DNA of 64,000 nucleotides from Paraburkholderia sp. SG-MS1 (lineage in GTDB: Bacteria; Pseudomonadota; Gammaproteobacteria; Burkholderiales; Burkholderiaceae): contig NZ_NPIH01000136.1 in the NCBI RefSeq assembly GCF_012275575.1, positions 1 to 64,000 of the forward strand, written 5' to 3'. The translations under genes and the position numbers were made by a program. Each line of letters starts with the position of its first letter. Position 1 is the stretch's first letter. A model generated the notes under the pieces. The model was given only the letters and a program-made list of their open reading frames with translations. It ran no database searches and had not been told where the DNA came from. Below are positions 9,007-17,813 of this stretch, piece by piece.

Positions 9007-9019
9007 ACTAATAATATTG
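9007..9019. promoter_or_regulatory. Operator-like motif upstream of the epimerase gene
   Basis: Third copy of ACTAATAATAT, here ACTAATAATATTG, with a nearly complete TAATA-A-TATTA dyad. It lies about 140 bases upstream of the galM-like start codon in the regulator/epimerase divergent spacer. Confidence 0.5.
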
Positions 9020-9110
9020 ACTGACGCGCTTTGTCGTGCGATTCTCGGTCGCGCGGGCTTCGACGGTCCGCCGGTCGCGCGCTGTGCGCGGCACGTCACA
9101 GGAGACATTG

Positions 9111-9155
9111 ATGCGCGTTTTTGCCGTCATCCGCCCGAGGCCCTGCCTTTTCTGA
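9111..9155 (+). other. Possible 14-codon leader frame before the epimerase gene
   Basis: AGGAGACATTGATG gives this short frame (MRVFAVIRPRPCLF, then TGA) a much better ribosome binding site than the epimerase gene. Its stop codon lies two bases before the epimerase ATG, so it could couple translation. It may equally be chance. Confidence 0.25.
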
Positions 9156-9157
9156 CC

Positions 9158-10141
9158 ATGCGCGACGACGTTTCCCTGAATCCGATCCGGCCGCTTTCCA
9201 CGGAGCTTGCATGGCTCGATGATCCCGCGCTTGCCGCTTCGCTGGTCACGTTGAGGGCAGGCACGCTGCGGGCGGTGATCGCGCCGGCCGTGGGCGGCGC
9301 CCTGGCGGCCTTCTACGAGGCTACGCCCGAGGGCCCGCTGCACTGGCTGCGGCCCGCTGTGTCCGCGGCGTTCGAACAACGCGATCCGCTTCGGATGGCA
9401 AGTTTCCCACTGTTGCCCTACTGCAACCGGATTCGCGACGCGCGTTTCGAATTTGACGGCGGCACCATCGATTTGTCCGGCAACGACGAGCGCTTCGCGC
9501 ATGCGTTGCATGGCAACGCATGGCGGCGTCCGTGGCAAGTAAGAGCGCGCACGGACAGTTCGGTCGAGCTGCACTTCGAACATGAGCCCGACGCACAGGT
9601 GGCCGGCGACTGGCCGTTTCGCTATCGGGCGCAGCAACGCATCGAGTTGAGCGGGAGCGAACTGCGCATCACGCTGTCCGCGCAAAATCTGGCCGAGCGG
9701 CCGATGCCGTTCGGCATGGGCCATCACCCCTACTATCCGCGTACCGCGCAGACCCGTGTGTACGCCGATGTGCAGGCCATGTGGCATGCCGACGCCGACG
9801 TACTGCCGACGCATCTCGGCCCGCACCCCGCAGTCGACGCGCTGCGTGAGGGCATGTCGCCCGATGCGTTCGACCTCGACAACAACTTCGCCAACTGGAC
9901 GCGCGAGGCGACCATCGCATGGCCCGACGAACAGCGCCGCCTGACGATGACCGCCGACGCGCCGTTCGATCACATGGTGGTGTTCGCACCGGCCAACGAT
10001 GCGCAACTGTGCGTGGAGCCAGTGACCAACACCACCGACTGCTTCAACGCGGTCGGTATGCGTGAACAGGTGGGCGGGTGTGTGTTGCTGCCAGGTGAGG
10101 AGATTGCCGCGACGCTGAAGTGGACGCCGCTACGCGGGTAG
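9158..10141 (+). CDS. Aldose 1-epimerase family protein (GalM-like)
   Basis: Predicted mutarotase that interconverts alpha and beta anomers of an aldose in the cytoplasm, 327 residues. Family landmarks are the early GGALAAFY segment, SFPLLPYCNRIRD, the catalytic-type histidine motifs NDERFAHALHGNAWRRPW and GMGHHPYYPR, and a late conserved EPVTNTTDCFN with acidic residues around it. The preferred start is ATG at 9158 (MRDDVSLNPIRP); the ribosome binding site is weak. It diverges from the LacI regulator and carries one of the shared operator motifs upstream, so it probably acts on the sugar brought in by the YtfQRT-YjfF importer. A strong terminator follows. Confidence 0.85.
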   Translation: MRDDVSLNPIRPLSTELAWLDDPALAASLVTLRAGTLRAVIAPAVGGALAAFYEATPEGPLHWLRPAVSAAFEQRDPLRMASFPLLPYCNRIRDARFEFDGGTIDLSGNDERFAHALHGNAWRRPWQVRARTDSSVELHFEHEPDAQVAGDWPFRYRAQQRIELSGSELRITLSAQNLAERPMPFGMGHHPYYPRTAQTRVYADVQAMWHADADVLPTHLGPHPAVDALREGMSPDAFDLDNNFANWTREATIAWPDEQRRLTMTADAPFDHMVVFAPANDAQLCVEPVTNTTDCFNAVGMREQVGGCVLLPGEEIAATLKWTPLRG

Positions 10142-10193
10142 TGTCGCGTCGCGTAGTGCGCGCGCCGGCAGGCAGGAGCGTTCAGCAAAACAG

Positions 10194-10218
10194 AAGGGCG
10201 GCCCGGACCGCCCTTTTT
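10194..10218 (+). terminator. Terminator after the epimerase gene
   Basis: Eight-base stem AAGGGCGG / CCGCCCTT with a six-base loop and a run of five T on the plus strand, about 50 bases after the stop codon. It may also stop transcription from the converging gene at 10239. Confidence 0.85.
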
Positions 10219-10238
10219 CACATGAGCCCGTCGCGCAC

Positions 10239-11036
10239 TCATTCAACCCGCAAGCGAGCCATATACGGCAAGTGATCCGACAGCCACGCGGTTTCCTGCG
10301 TCGGCTGAATCCATTCGATCGGTTGCATGCCGCGCACGAACATCTTGTCGAGTGCGAGCGCCGGCGAGAAGGCCGGGAAGGTGCGGCCCGATTCGCCGAG
10401 CAGCGTCGCCACTTCGTGCAGTCCGTGTTCGCGAAACAGCGGCACCGAGTCGTTGCGCCAGTCGTTGAAGTCGCCGGCCAGCACCAGCGGACCATCGGGC
10501 GCTTCCTTCGCGATCCAGTGCGCGATCCAGTTCATCTGCCGCAAGCGCGCCGGGCGAGTGAGCGCGAGGTGCGCGCACAGCAGCGTAACCGAGTGCCCGC
10601 CGAAGGTCGCCCGCGCCACCAGCAAGCCCCGCTTTTCGAAGCGATGCGCGGAGATGTCCCAGCGTCCGCCGAGATCGAGCGGGTGCGGCGACAGGATTGC
10701 GTTGCCGTGCCGCCACGACGGCTTGAACACGTTCGGGCCGAGCGCCACTTCGAGTTCCAGCGCGCGCGCGATTTCAGTGGCCTGGCAATGCCAGACATCA
10801 TTCAGAGGATCGCCGATCGGCGCGCCGAAACTGCTCGCGAGCACGGGCGACGGCATGCGCCGCGCCATCGCTTCCTGCAAAAAATAGGCGTCCGCGTGAG
10901 TCGACTGGACCCAGCGTTGCATCGCCTGCCAGGCCTGAAAGCCGAGCGGCGTGCGGCCCTTGTGCAGGTTCCAGCTCACCGCGATGAAATCGTTCGGCGC
11001 GAGGTTCTCGCGGATCAATTCTTCTGGGTTTCGCAT
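10239..11036 (-). CDS. Endonuclease/exonuclease/phosphatase (EEP) family protein
   Basis: Metal-dependent phosphodiesterase/nuclease fold, 265 residues, probably cytoplasmic as no signal peptide is seen. The EEP catalytic motifs appear in order: VSWNLHKG (Asn metal site), FLQEAM (Glu metal ligand), HGNAILS, CAHLALT (His), GDFNDWRND (Asp/Asn pair) and the terminal SDHLPYMA (Asp-His general base). The overall form resembles E. coli YbhP and related small EEP proteins rather than exonuclease III. It is monocistronic, converging on the epimerase gene; the substrate cannot be told from sequence. Confidence 0.87.
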   Translation of the reverse strand: MRNPEELIRENLAPNDFIAVSWNLHKGRTPLGFQAWQAMQRWVQSTHADAYFLQEAMARRMPSPVLASSFGAPIGDPLNDVWHCQATEIARALELEVALGPNVFKPSWRHGNAILSPHPLDLGGRWDISAHRFEKRGLLVARATFGGHSVTLLCAHLALTRPARLRQMNWIAHWIAKEAPDGPLVLAGDFNDWRNDSVPLFREHGLHEVATLLGESGRTFPAFSPALALDKMFVRGMQPIEWIQPTQETAWLSDHLPYMARLRVE

Positions 11037-11092
11037 GCCGCGTTATCCACGTGTTCTGATTGAAGGCGGGGTTTGGTTGCGCGTTGTCTGCA

Positions 11093-11596
11093 TCACTTTC
11101 CATTGCTGGCGCTGTCCGCGAGACTTGCACGCACGCGGTACACCAGGTTCGGATTGGCGTTGACGATAGTCCAGCTCGCCCACTGACCCGGCGTCACCAT
11201 CAGACCCGGATGGCTCGCGTTCACCTGGCGCGGCTGCGGCGGGAGCTTGCAGCCGATGTCGGTTTGCCGGGCGGTGGGATCTTCGAGCGTTTCCTGCGCG
11301 TCGATCGACAGCATGATCTCGTTCGCGTCCGCCCGTAACGGCGAGATAGTCAGCGTGCGCGACAGATCGAGGTTGCCGGCGGGCTGGTCTTTGCAGCCGA
11401 CGTTATGCTGCACCATTCTGTGATGCGTGTCCGTGCGCGCCTGGCCGACCGTCGTGGTGCCGTCGAAGGCGTCGATCTGCTGACCGTCGCTCATCACCTG
11501 CAACTGCCATTGCACGACCTGCTGCGCGGGCGGTTGTTGTGCATTCGCAAGCAACGAAGTCCCAAGCAGCACGGCGACGATACTGGTTTTCCACAT
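11093..11596 (-). CDS. Secreted protein of unknown function
   Basis: 167-residue protein with a clear N-terminal signal peptide (MWKTSIVAVLLGTSLLANAQQ, cleavage after about residue 19). The mature part is rich in Gln, Asp and Thr and has two cysteines (in HNVGCKDQP and DIGCKLPPQP) that could form a disulphide in the periplasm. I do not recognise a domain with certainty; the composition suits a beta-rich periplasmic protein. It is transcribed in the same direction as the EEP gene 56 bases downstream and diverges from the AAA ATPase gene. Confidence 0.7.
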   Translation of the reverse strand: MWKTSIVAVLLGTSLLANAQQPPAQQVVQWQLQVMSDGQQIDAFDGTTTVGQARTDTHHRMVQHNVGCKDQPAGNLDLSRTLTISPLRADANEIMLSIDAQETLEDPTARQTDIGCKLPPQPRQVNASHPGLMVTPGQWASWTIVNANPNLVYRVRASLADSASNGK

Positions 11597-11889
11597 AGAA
11601 GGAATCTCCGGCTCAAGCTCGGCCTGTCTGGTCAGGGAGCCATCTTACCTCTGATAGCTGCAACGGTTTTCTGACACGTCAGCGGGAGGCGGGTTCAGCA
11701 ACAATACATTGCGGACACCGTTGGCAATTGCAAGGGTGCCTTTGTCCGGGCCGTGGCCGGAGGAAGCGCATCGTTAGCAGCAGAGCAGCAGGACTGCTGG
11801 CTTGCACGCGAATATGTCGTCGTTACACTGGACTTGAAACGGTGCCCGCGAGGCACCGCCGCAGCAGGACCAGCCAGACGGGGTGAGCG

Positions 11890-12867
11890 ATGACAACAGC
11901 AATGGTCAAACAGGAAATCGCCGTAGCGTCTTTCAGCCGGGTGTACGACCTCGATCAGGTCGAGACCGCGTTGAACGATCTCGGCGACGGCGCGAACGAG
12001 GCGCTGCGCGCAACGTACGAAAAGATGCTGAAGACCGGCAATCTGCGCTTCTGCGTCAAGCCGAACCGGATGCCGTCGATCGACGATCTGATCGCCGCGC
12101 TGCCCAATTTTTCGGCGCCGCTCGACGATATCCGCAAGCAGGTCGCGCTGTGTCTCGAAACCGAAGACCGGCTCGAACTGATGCCGATCTTGCTGCTCGG
12201 CGACCCCGGCATCGGCAAGACGCACTTTGCGAAACAGTTGGCGCGGCTGCTTGGCACCGCTTATCAGTACGTGGCGATGAGTTCGTTGACGGCGGGCTGG
12301 ATTCTGTCGGGCGCGTCGTCGCAATGGAAGAACGCGAAGCCGGGCAAGGTGTTCGATGCACTCGTGAACGGCAGCTACGCGAACCCGGTGATCGCCGTCG
12401 ACGAAATCGACAAGGCCACCGGCGATTCGCAATACGATCCGCTCGGCGCGCTTTACGCGCTGCTCGAACACGACACCGCGCAGAGTTTCATCGACGAGTT
12501 CGCGGAGATTCCGATCAACGCGGGCAACGTGATCTGGATCGCCACGGCTAACGACGAGCGCTCGATTCCCGAGCCGATCCTGAACCGGATGAACGTGTAT
12601 GAGATTCCGCCGCCGGATCACGACGGCGCACGGCGCATCGCGCAAGCGATCTATGACGAGATCCGCTCGGCGCACAACTGGGGACTGCGTTTTCCCGAAG
12701 CACTGGGCGAAGGCGCGCTCGATGCACTGAAGCTCGCGTCGCCGCGTGAAATGCGCCGCGCGATTCTGAACGGCTTCGGCGCGGCGCGAATTGACGGGCG
12801 CGATCGGATCGAAGCGGGCGATATTCGTCTCGACTACGGAAACCGACGAAAACCGATCGGTTTTTGA
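11890..12867 (+). CDS. AAA family ATPase (Lon-like AAA module without protease domain)
   Basis: 325-residue AAA+ ATPase. The N-terminal region of about 95 residues is followed by Walker A LLLGDPGIGKTHFAK, Walker B VIAVDEIDKATGD, sensor-1 VIWIATANDE and an arginine-finger segment EPILNRMNVYEIPPP. The order resembles the AAA core of Lon, and the C-terminal part (SPREMRRAILNGFGAARID) resembles the Lon sensor-2 region. No protease domain follows, so it is a stand-alone remodelling ATPase of unknown target. It is monocistronic and followed by a terminator; a GAGCG ribosome binding site precedes the ATG. Confidence 0.85.
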   Translation: MTTAMVKQEIAVASFSRVYDLDQVETALNDLGDGANEALRATYEKMLKTGNLRFCVKPNRMPSIDDLIAALPNFSAPLDDIRKQVALCLETEDRLELMPILLLGDPGIGKTHFAKQLARLLGTAYQYVAMSSLTAGWILSGASSQWKNAKPGKVFDALVNGSYANPVIAVDEIDKATGDSQYDPLGALYALLEHDTAQSFIDEFAEIPINAGNVIWIATANDERSIPEPILNRMNVYEIPPPDHDGARRIAQAIYDEIRSAHNWGLRFPEALGEGALDALKLASPREMRRAILNGFGAARIDGRDRIEAGDIRLDYGNRRKPIGF

Positions 12868-12889
12868 GAATTTTGCCCTTTTGCCTGCT

Positions 12890-12913
12890 AAAGCTGCCTC
12901 CGGGCGGCTTTTT
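12890..12913 (+). terminator. Terminator after the AAA ATPase gene
   Basis: Stem AAGCTGCC / GGCGGCTT (one G-T pair) with loop TCCG followed by five T, 23 bases past the stop codon. Confidence 0.8.
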
Positions 12914-13109
12914 CTCGACACCAAAGGGAATATTTTCTCGAAACGGATGGAATGGTGCGGCAATTGTTGCTATTTTTGAGGTCCCAAGTTGAATTCAAAC
13001 GGCCCGGTTTTGCGATGCTCAGGGAATACACAGAGGCCTAACGAGATGGCGCTGCGCAACGAATCCAGACGTCAGCGCGCAACGCACAGAATCCACCATC
13101 ACGACTATG

Positions 13110-13470
13110 GGAAACCATCGTGAGAACCGCTTGTTCGCTTTGCTTTCTCTGCTGCTATCGCCGCACCTGCTTTCCCGAGCGGCTATGGTCCGGCGGCACG
13201 GTGTCGGTCGGAGCGCGCCACGTACGCGGAACCCGAGCGGCGTGACCCGTGCGCAGGGAAAGGCTGAAGTGGCGCGCGCGCTGCTGGCGAAGTGAACCAG
13301 AATCCGTACGCGCCGATGTCGGCCGGCAGCGTGAGCGCCACGCTCGGCAACGGTGGCCACAGCGTGCCGAAGCAAAGGCCGAGTTGGCTGAAGCACGCGC
13401 GAGCGGTCTGCTGAATCTGAATCCGAATGCGCCGGTCTACATGCAGCAAGCCGCACGACAGCTATACCGC
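13110..13470 (+). pseudogene. Remnant of a secreted DUF4148-type protein
   Basis: No single frame is open, but pieces in different frames read like one DUF4148 protein. These are a signal-peptide-like FAFSAAIAAPAFPSGYGPA near 13140-13190, then VTRAQGKAEVARA, then VNQNPYAPMSAGSVSATLG, then KAELAEARASGLLNLNPN with a terminal NAPVYM. The family is common and multicopy in Burkholderiales and has the motif TRAQVRAEL...AG..N. At least three frameshifts are needed to rebuild it. The flanks (12914-13109 and 13471-13675) hold no gene I can support. Confidence 0.55.
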
Positions 13471-13675
13471 ACCGCGCGCGCAAGTGACGAGCGACCTCGT
13501 CGCTGCGTCGCATCGGCCGGTGAACGCACAGAACGGAGCGCTGTTGCGGCCTGCCGCTGTCCCGCGCATGGGTCGAGTTCATCGTGTTCGTCAGACACAA
13601 GAAGCGAGCGCCATGCGCTTCGACGGCGTACACTGAATCAGTCCGGCCGGTACGTTTGAGACGCGCTCAATACCG

Positions 13676-13709
13676 AATGCCCGCAGTCGCTCCGACTCGC
13701 GGGCATTTC
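13676..13709 (+). terminator. Hairpin terminator-like structure before the LhgO-like gene
   Basis: Nine-base perfect stem AATGCCCGC / GCGGGCATT with an inner AGTCG..GACT pairing; the T-run is short. It probably terminated the DUF4148 remnant transcript. Confidence 0.55.
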
Positions 13710-13863
13710 TGTCTGTACGGCGTCGTACAATTTTGCGTAGCGGTTGCGAAAGGGCAGGTGCGTTCGACAGCGAGCGGTGAGCGGCGCGCGATCTTTGCAT
13801 CCTGTCTTCCTCTCTATCGGATGAACGAGGCAGTGCGCGGCGAAGCCGGCCGCGTCAAGGGAC

Positions 13864-14970
13864 ATGGACCAAATCGAATGTGTAGTGATCGGCGCGGGCG
13901 TGATCGGTCTTGCCGTGGCGCGCGCGCTGGCAGCGCGCGGGTGCGAGGTAATCGTGCTGGAAGCGGCCGAGGCGATCGGGGTGGGCACCAGTTCGCGCAA
14001 TAGCGAAGTGATTCATGCGGGCATCTACTATCCGCGCGGTTCGCTGAAAGCGGCGCTCTGCGTGCGCGGCCGCGAGATGCTCTACGACTATTGCGCCGAG
14101 CGCAACGTCCCGCATTCGCGCTGCGGCAAGTTGCTGGTCGCCACTTCGCGCAACCAGATTCCTCAGCTCGAAAGCATCATGGCGAAGGGGCGCGACAACG
14201 GCGTGCTCGATCTGTTGCGGATCAGCGGCGATCAGGCGCAAGCCCTCGAGCCGGCGCTCGAATGTGTCGAGGCGGTGTTCTCTCCGCAGACGGGTATCGT
14301 CGATAGTCATCAGTTGATGCTGGCGCTGCAGGGCGATGCCGAACGCGACGGCGCGGTGTGCGCGTTTCATGCGCCGGTGACCGCGATCGAGGCTAACAAT
14401 GGGCGCTTCGTCATCACCGTCGGCGGCGACGCGCCGACCACGATCAGCGCCGGCTGTGTGATCAACAGCGCCGGCCTGCATGCGAATGCGCTGGCGCGCA
14501 AGATCCGCGGACTCGACGCGCGGCACGTGCCGCCGCTCTATCTGGCGCGCGGCAACTACTTCAGTATCTCGGGGCGCGCGCCGTTCAGCCGGCTCATTTA
14601 TCCGATGCCGAACGAGGCCGGGCTGGGCGTGCATCTGACCATCGACCTCGGCGGCCAGGCGCGCTTCGGTCCCGACGTCGAATGGGTCGATACAATCAAT
14701 TACGACGTCGATCCACGTCGCGCGGAATCGTTCTACGCGGCGATTCGCGCGTACTGGCCCGCGCTTCCCGACAATGCCTTGCAACCCGCGTACGCGGGTA
14801 TTCGTCCGAAGCTCTCGGGCCCAGGCGAACCTGCTGCCGACTTCGTGATTCAGGGGCCCGCCGCCCACGGCGTGCGTGGACTCGTCAATCTGTTCGGCAT
14901 CGAGTCGCCGGGATTAACGGCGTCGCTCGCGATTGCGCAGCGCGTGTGCGAGTTGAGCGGGCGCGCCTGA
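13864..14970 (+). CDS. FAD-dependent oxidoreductase, LhgO (L-2-hydroxyglutarate oxidase)-like
   Basis: DAO-family flavoprotein, 368 residues. The N-terminal Rossmann motif [20 protein letters not shown] ends in an acidic residue at the second strand (VIVLEAAE), typical for FAD. The segment [22 protein letters not shown] is highly characteristic of the L-2-hydroxyglutarate oxidase/dehydrogenase group, and the C-terminal [11 protein letters not shown]...IQGP...[17 protein letters not shown] closes the FAD site. It would oxidise a 2-hydroxyacid such as L-2-hydroxyglutarate at the inner face of the membrane or in the cytoplasm. It stands alone; no D-lactate or glutarate genes are adjacent, so the physiological substrate remains inferred. 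Confidence 0.82.
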   Translation: MDQIECVVIGAGVIGLAVARALAARGCEVIVLEAAEAIGVGTSSRNSEVIHAGIYYPRGSLKAALCVRGREMLYDYCAERNVPHSRCGKLLVATSRNQIPQLESIMAKGRDNGVLDLLRISGDQAQALEPALECVEAVFSPQTGIVDSHQLMLALQGDAERDGAVCAFHAPVTAIEANNGRFVITVGGDAPTTISAGCVINSAGLHANALARKIRGLDARHVPPLYLARGNYFSISGRAPFSRLIYPMPNEAGLGVHLTIDLGGQARFGPDVEWVDTINYDVDPRRAESFYAAIRAYWPALPDNALQPAYAGIRPKLSGPGEPAADFVIQGPAAHGVRGLVNLFGIESPGLTASLAIAQRVCELSGRA

Positions 14971-15187
14971 GCGGCTCGCGCTCACGCGATGTCGCGGCGC
15001 GCGGGCGTGGGTTTGCCCAAGCCATCTTTGTTCCTTGCCGCATCGCCTCGCCCGGTCATCGAGCGAGGCGTAGTAGCAATTCGGTTATCTCTATCATTTG
15101 GGCCATCACGCGCGACGGCTTCATTGCTATGCTTGGGGACCGCTGTCACTAGAACGGCGATCAGTTCATAAAACGGAGTAAGTCCCC

Positions 15188-15499
15188 ATGAAATCTTCCC
15201 GTCGTACGTTTTTGATCACCAGCCTCGGTGTGGCCTCCACCTTCGCTTTGTCGCGCCAGGCTTTGGCGGATGCACCGAAGGTCGCCGAAACCGACCCGAC
15301 CGCCCAGGCGCTCGGCTATAAAGAAGACGCGAGCAAAGTCGATAAGGCGAAGTTCGCCAAATATGCCGCGGGCCAGGACTGTGGCAACTGCAGTTTCTTC
15401 CAGGGCAAGGCCACCGATGCCTACGCCGGGTGCCCGATGTTCGCGGGCAAGCAGGTCGCGAGCAAGGGTTGGTGCAGCGCATACAACAAGAAAGCGTAG
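15188..15499 (+). CDS. High-potential iron-sulfur protein (HiPIP)
   Basis: Periplasmic single-electron carrier, 103 residues, binding one [4Fe-4S] cluster. The precursor begins with a Tat signal (MKSSRRTFLITSLGVASTFALSRQALA) having the twin-arginine motif SRRTFL, consistent with export of a folded cofactor protein. The mature part shows the four cluster cysteines in the HiPIP pattern: CGNCSFF, then AGCPMF, then KGWCSAY. The ribosome binding site GGAGTAAG is well placed. The gene is monocistronic; a likely partner is a periplasmic cytochrome or oxidase, not visible nearby. Confidence 0.93.
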   Translation: MKSSRRTFLITSLGVASTFALSRQALADAPKVAETDPTAQALGYKEDASKVDKAKFAKYAAGQDCGNCSFFQGKATDAYAGCPMFAGKQVASKGWCSAYNKKA

Positions 15500-15841
15500 G
15501 CACGCCGGAACGTGGCACTGGGTCGGTGTCACGCAAGATGCGCCGCAACATCGCGGCGCTCGATCGCAGCCCGCTTGTCGAGGCGTCTTCCGTCATTGCG
15601 GCAGCCGCCTTTTTGCCGCTTGAAAACAGCGTGTGCGCTCTTGACACGCCAAGGCCATCACACCAAAGCAAGCGCGGTTTTTGCTCTCGCGCCTTGACGC
15701 GTCCTCACGCGCGACGGCGTTCGCCACGATCTAAGTCCAGCACTTTTCGCAGGCTGGAGATTCGCATGGCACGCGCGTCCAGAAGCCTCAATATACGTGC
15801 AGTCGTCGCAGCGGTCATGCGCTCGAATGGCAGGACTCAAC

Positions 15842-16040
15842 CGTGTTCGAATTCCTCACGGTGAGCAACGCGACCTTCGGCGTCGCTTTCGCAATGCGGC
15901 CATCGGCGGCGTCGTGCTGGGACTTTACGCGGATCGCGCGGGACGCAGGGCGGCGTTGTCGCTCGTGATCGGGCTGATGATGCCCGGCATTCTGCTGCTC
16001 TCGATTGCGCCGCCATATTCGGCGATCAGCATCGGCGCGC
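15842..16040 (+). pseudogene. Fragment of an MFS transporter
   Basis: After a short in-frame start (VSNATFGVAFAMRP) the reading frame shifts and continues as IGGVVLGLYADRAGRRAALS and GLMMPGILLLSIAPPYS, including the MFS loop motif G-x-x-x-D-R-x-G-R-R. The fragment stops against the converging amidase gene, so only about 65 residues of helices 2-3 remain. It is a degraded transporter, not a functional gene. The stretch 15500-15840 upstream shows no gene I can support. Confidence 0.6.
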
Positions 16041-16048
16041 TACTTTCT

Positions 16049-17566
16049 CTAACTCCGCGCCTTCATCAGCGGCGGTCGCTTGTCGAACCACGGCCTGGCT
16101 GCTTCGAGCTGTGCCGCGAGCCGCAACAGAGTTGCTTCGCCGCCAGTGCGCGCAGCGAATTGCACGCCCACCGGCAAGCCGCGCGCATTCCAGTAAAGCG
16201 GCACCGACATCGCCGGCTGGCCGCTCAGGTTGAACACCTCCGTGCACCCCGCCCACGCGAAGGCCTTGTTCGACGCTTCCTGCAGCAGCCGTTTCAGCAG
16301 CGCTTCGAGCGGCATCGCAGTGACGGCGCGCATCTGTATCCGTTCGGCGGGAGTCGGCTGCATTTCACCGATCTTGATCGGCGGCGCGGCAAGCGTCGCG
16401 CACAGGATCGCGTCGTAACGGTGCAGCAGATCGGTGAGGCGCTCGGTGATGCGGCGCTGTTCTTCGAGCGCGCCGGGCAAACCGCGCTCACCGAGCTTGC
16501 GGCCGACATGGGCCATTGCCCACGTCGAGATTTCGAACTCCGCGCGAAGCGGCTTGTGGCCGCTGATGCGCTCGGCGTTCAGCACGAGGTCTTCCGCCGT
16601 CACGGACCACAGCATGAGAAATGCATGACGGACCGTCGCGAAATCGATGCCGAGCGAAACCGGCTCGATGTTATGGCCGAGCGAGTGGGCCAGTTGCGCG
16701 GCGTCTTCGAGTGCGGCGCGCGAATCGGCGGACAGCGTCGGCGCCAGCATCGGGTCGGTGACGTAAGCGATGTTCAGCGGCTTGCACGGCTCGCGGCTTG
16801 CGCCCAGAAAGGTGCCCGGCGCGCCGAGCGGCCGGTCCGCGTTGCCCCCCAGCAGGTCGAGCAGCAACGCGCTGTCGCGCACGCTGCGCGAAATCCCGAG
16901 ATCGATGCCGAGTTCGCCCGCGCCCGCAGGGGCTGCGCGCGGCACGCGTCCGCGCGAAGGCTTCAAGCCGAACAGTCCGCAGCACGAAGCCGGAATGCGG
17001 ATCGAGCCACCACCGTCCGATGCATGCGCGAGCGGCACGATGCCGGCGGCAACCGCTGCTGCTGCGCCGCCGCTCGAACCGCCCGGCGTATGGTCGAGAT
17101 TCCACGGATTGCGGCACGCGCCGAATAGTTCGGGCTCCGTATAAGGCATCTGGCCGAGTTCGGAGGTGCTGGTCTTGGCGAAGATGTTGAGGCCGGCCGC
17201 TTTCGCGAGCGCGACCACCGGTGCATCCTGCTCCGGAATGAAGTGCCGGTAATGGCGGCTGCCCATCGCCATGCGCAGTCCAGCGACCGGCGCGCCCAGG
17301 TCCTTGATCAGAAAGGGCACGCCGGCCAGTGCGATCTGCGCGTTCGTGCTCTCTGGAGCCTGCGCGCCGTTGGTTCTGTTCGCGTCGTCGCGTGACGCGC
17401 GTTGGCGGGCTGCATCGTAGTCTTTCAGGACGATCGCATTGATCGCGGGATTGACGGCTTCGGTGCGCGAAATCGCGATGTCGATCAATTCGCGCGCGCT
17501 GAGCTGGCGATTGCGCACCAGTTCGGCGAGGCCGATGGCGTCATGGGCGAGATAGTCTGATTGCAC
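16049..17566 (-). CDS. Amidase (amidase signature family)
   Basis: Amide hydrolase of the amidase-signature fold, 505 residues, probably cytoplasmic. The Ser-cisSer-Lys triad is visible: Lys in VPFLIKDLGAPVAG (about residue 87), the cis-Ser in TPGGSSGGAAAAVA, and the nucleophile Ser in ASDGGGSIRIPASCCG about 24 residues later. The family C-terminus ends in NLSGQPAMSVPLYWNARGLPVGVQF. It could belong to the GatA-like, 6-aminohexanoate hydrolase or general amidase subgroups; GatB/GatC are not nearby, so it is not the tRNA amidotransferase. It converges on the MFS remnant. Substrate is unknown. Confidence 0.87.
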   Translation of the reverse strand: MQSDYLAHDAIGLAELVRNRQLSARELIDIAISRTEAVNPAINAIVLKDYDAARQRASRDDANRTNGAQAPESTNAQIALAGVPFLIKDLGAPVAGLRMAMGSRHYRHFIPEQDAPVVALAKAAGLNIFAKTSTSELGQMPYTEPELFGACRNPWNLDHTPGGSSGGAAAAVAAGIVPLAHASDGGGSIRIPASCCGLFGLKPSRGRVPRAAPAGAGELGIDLGISRSVRDSALLLDLLGGNADRPLGAPGTFLGASREPCKPLNIAYVTDPMLAPTLSADSRAALEDAAQLAHSLGHNIEPVSLGIDFATVRHAFLMLWSVTAEDLVLNAERISGHKPLRAEFEISTWAMAHVGRKLGERGLPGALEEQRRITERLTDLLHRYDAILCATLAAPPIKIGEMQPTPAERIQMRAVTAMPLEALLKRLLQEASNKAFAWAGCTEVFNLSGQPAMSVPLYWNARGLPVGVQFAARTGGEATLLRLAAQLEAARPWFDKRPPLMKARS

Positions 17567-17671
17567 GGCGGATGGGTCCTCGCGATCGAGTATGAATTCT
17601 GCCGGTTGCCTATGTATGGGATGAATCCGTTTTGCTGGGCTTGCCGTTGCCCTGGTTGATCGTCACACATG

Positions 17672-17704
17672 AAAAAGACGGCGTGTCGCCGACACGCCGT
17701 CTTT
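17672..17704 (-). terminator. Terminator of the dienelactone hydrolase gene
   Basis: Perfect 14-base stem (AAAGACGGCGTGTC and its complement) around a three-base loop, followed on the minus strand by further T. It lies about 110 bases after the stop codon at 17814. Confidence 0.9.
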
Positions 17705-17813
17705 CGGAGAGTACCCGAGTTCGAGTGACTCGCGAGCGTTTGTCACGCGGATTCGACAGCGCGCATCACGTGCGCGAATCCAATGCGCGATTCGGAATCG
17801 CGCGGTGCCGACA

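Noticed and set aside
11695..12963. Long open frame on the minus strand across the AAA ATPase gene
   Set aside because: Arginine/histidine-rich translation with no domain; it mirrors the GC-rich plus-strand gene that has intact Walker and sensor motifs.
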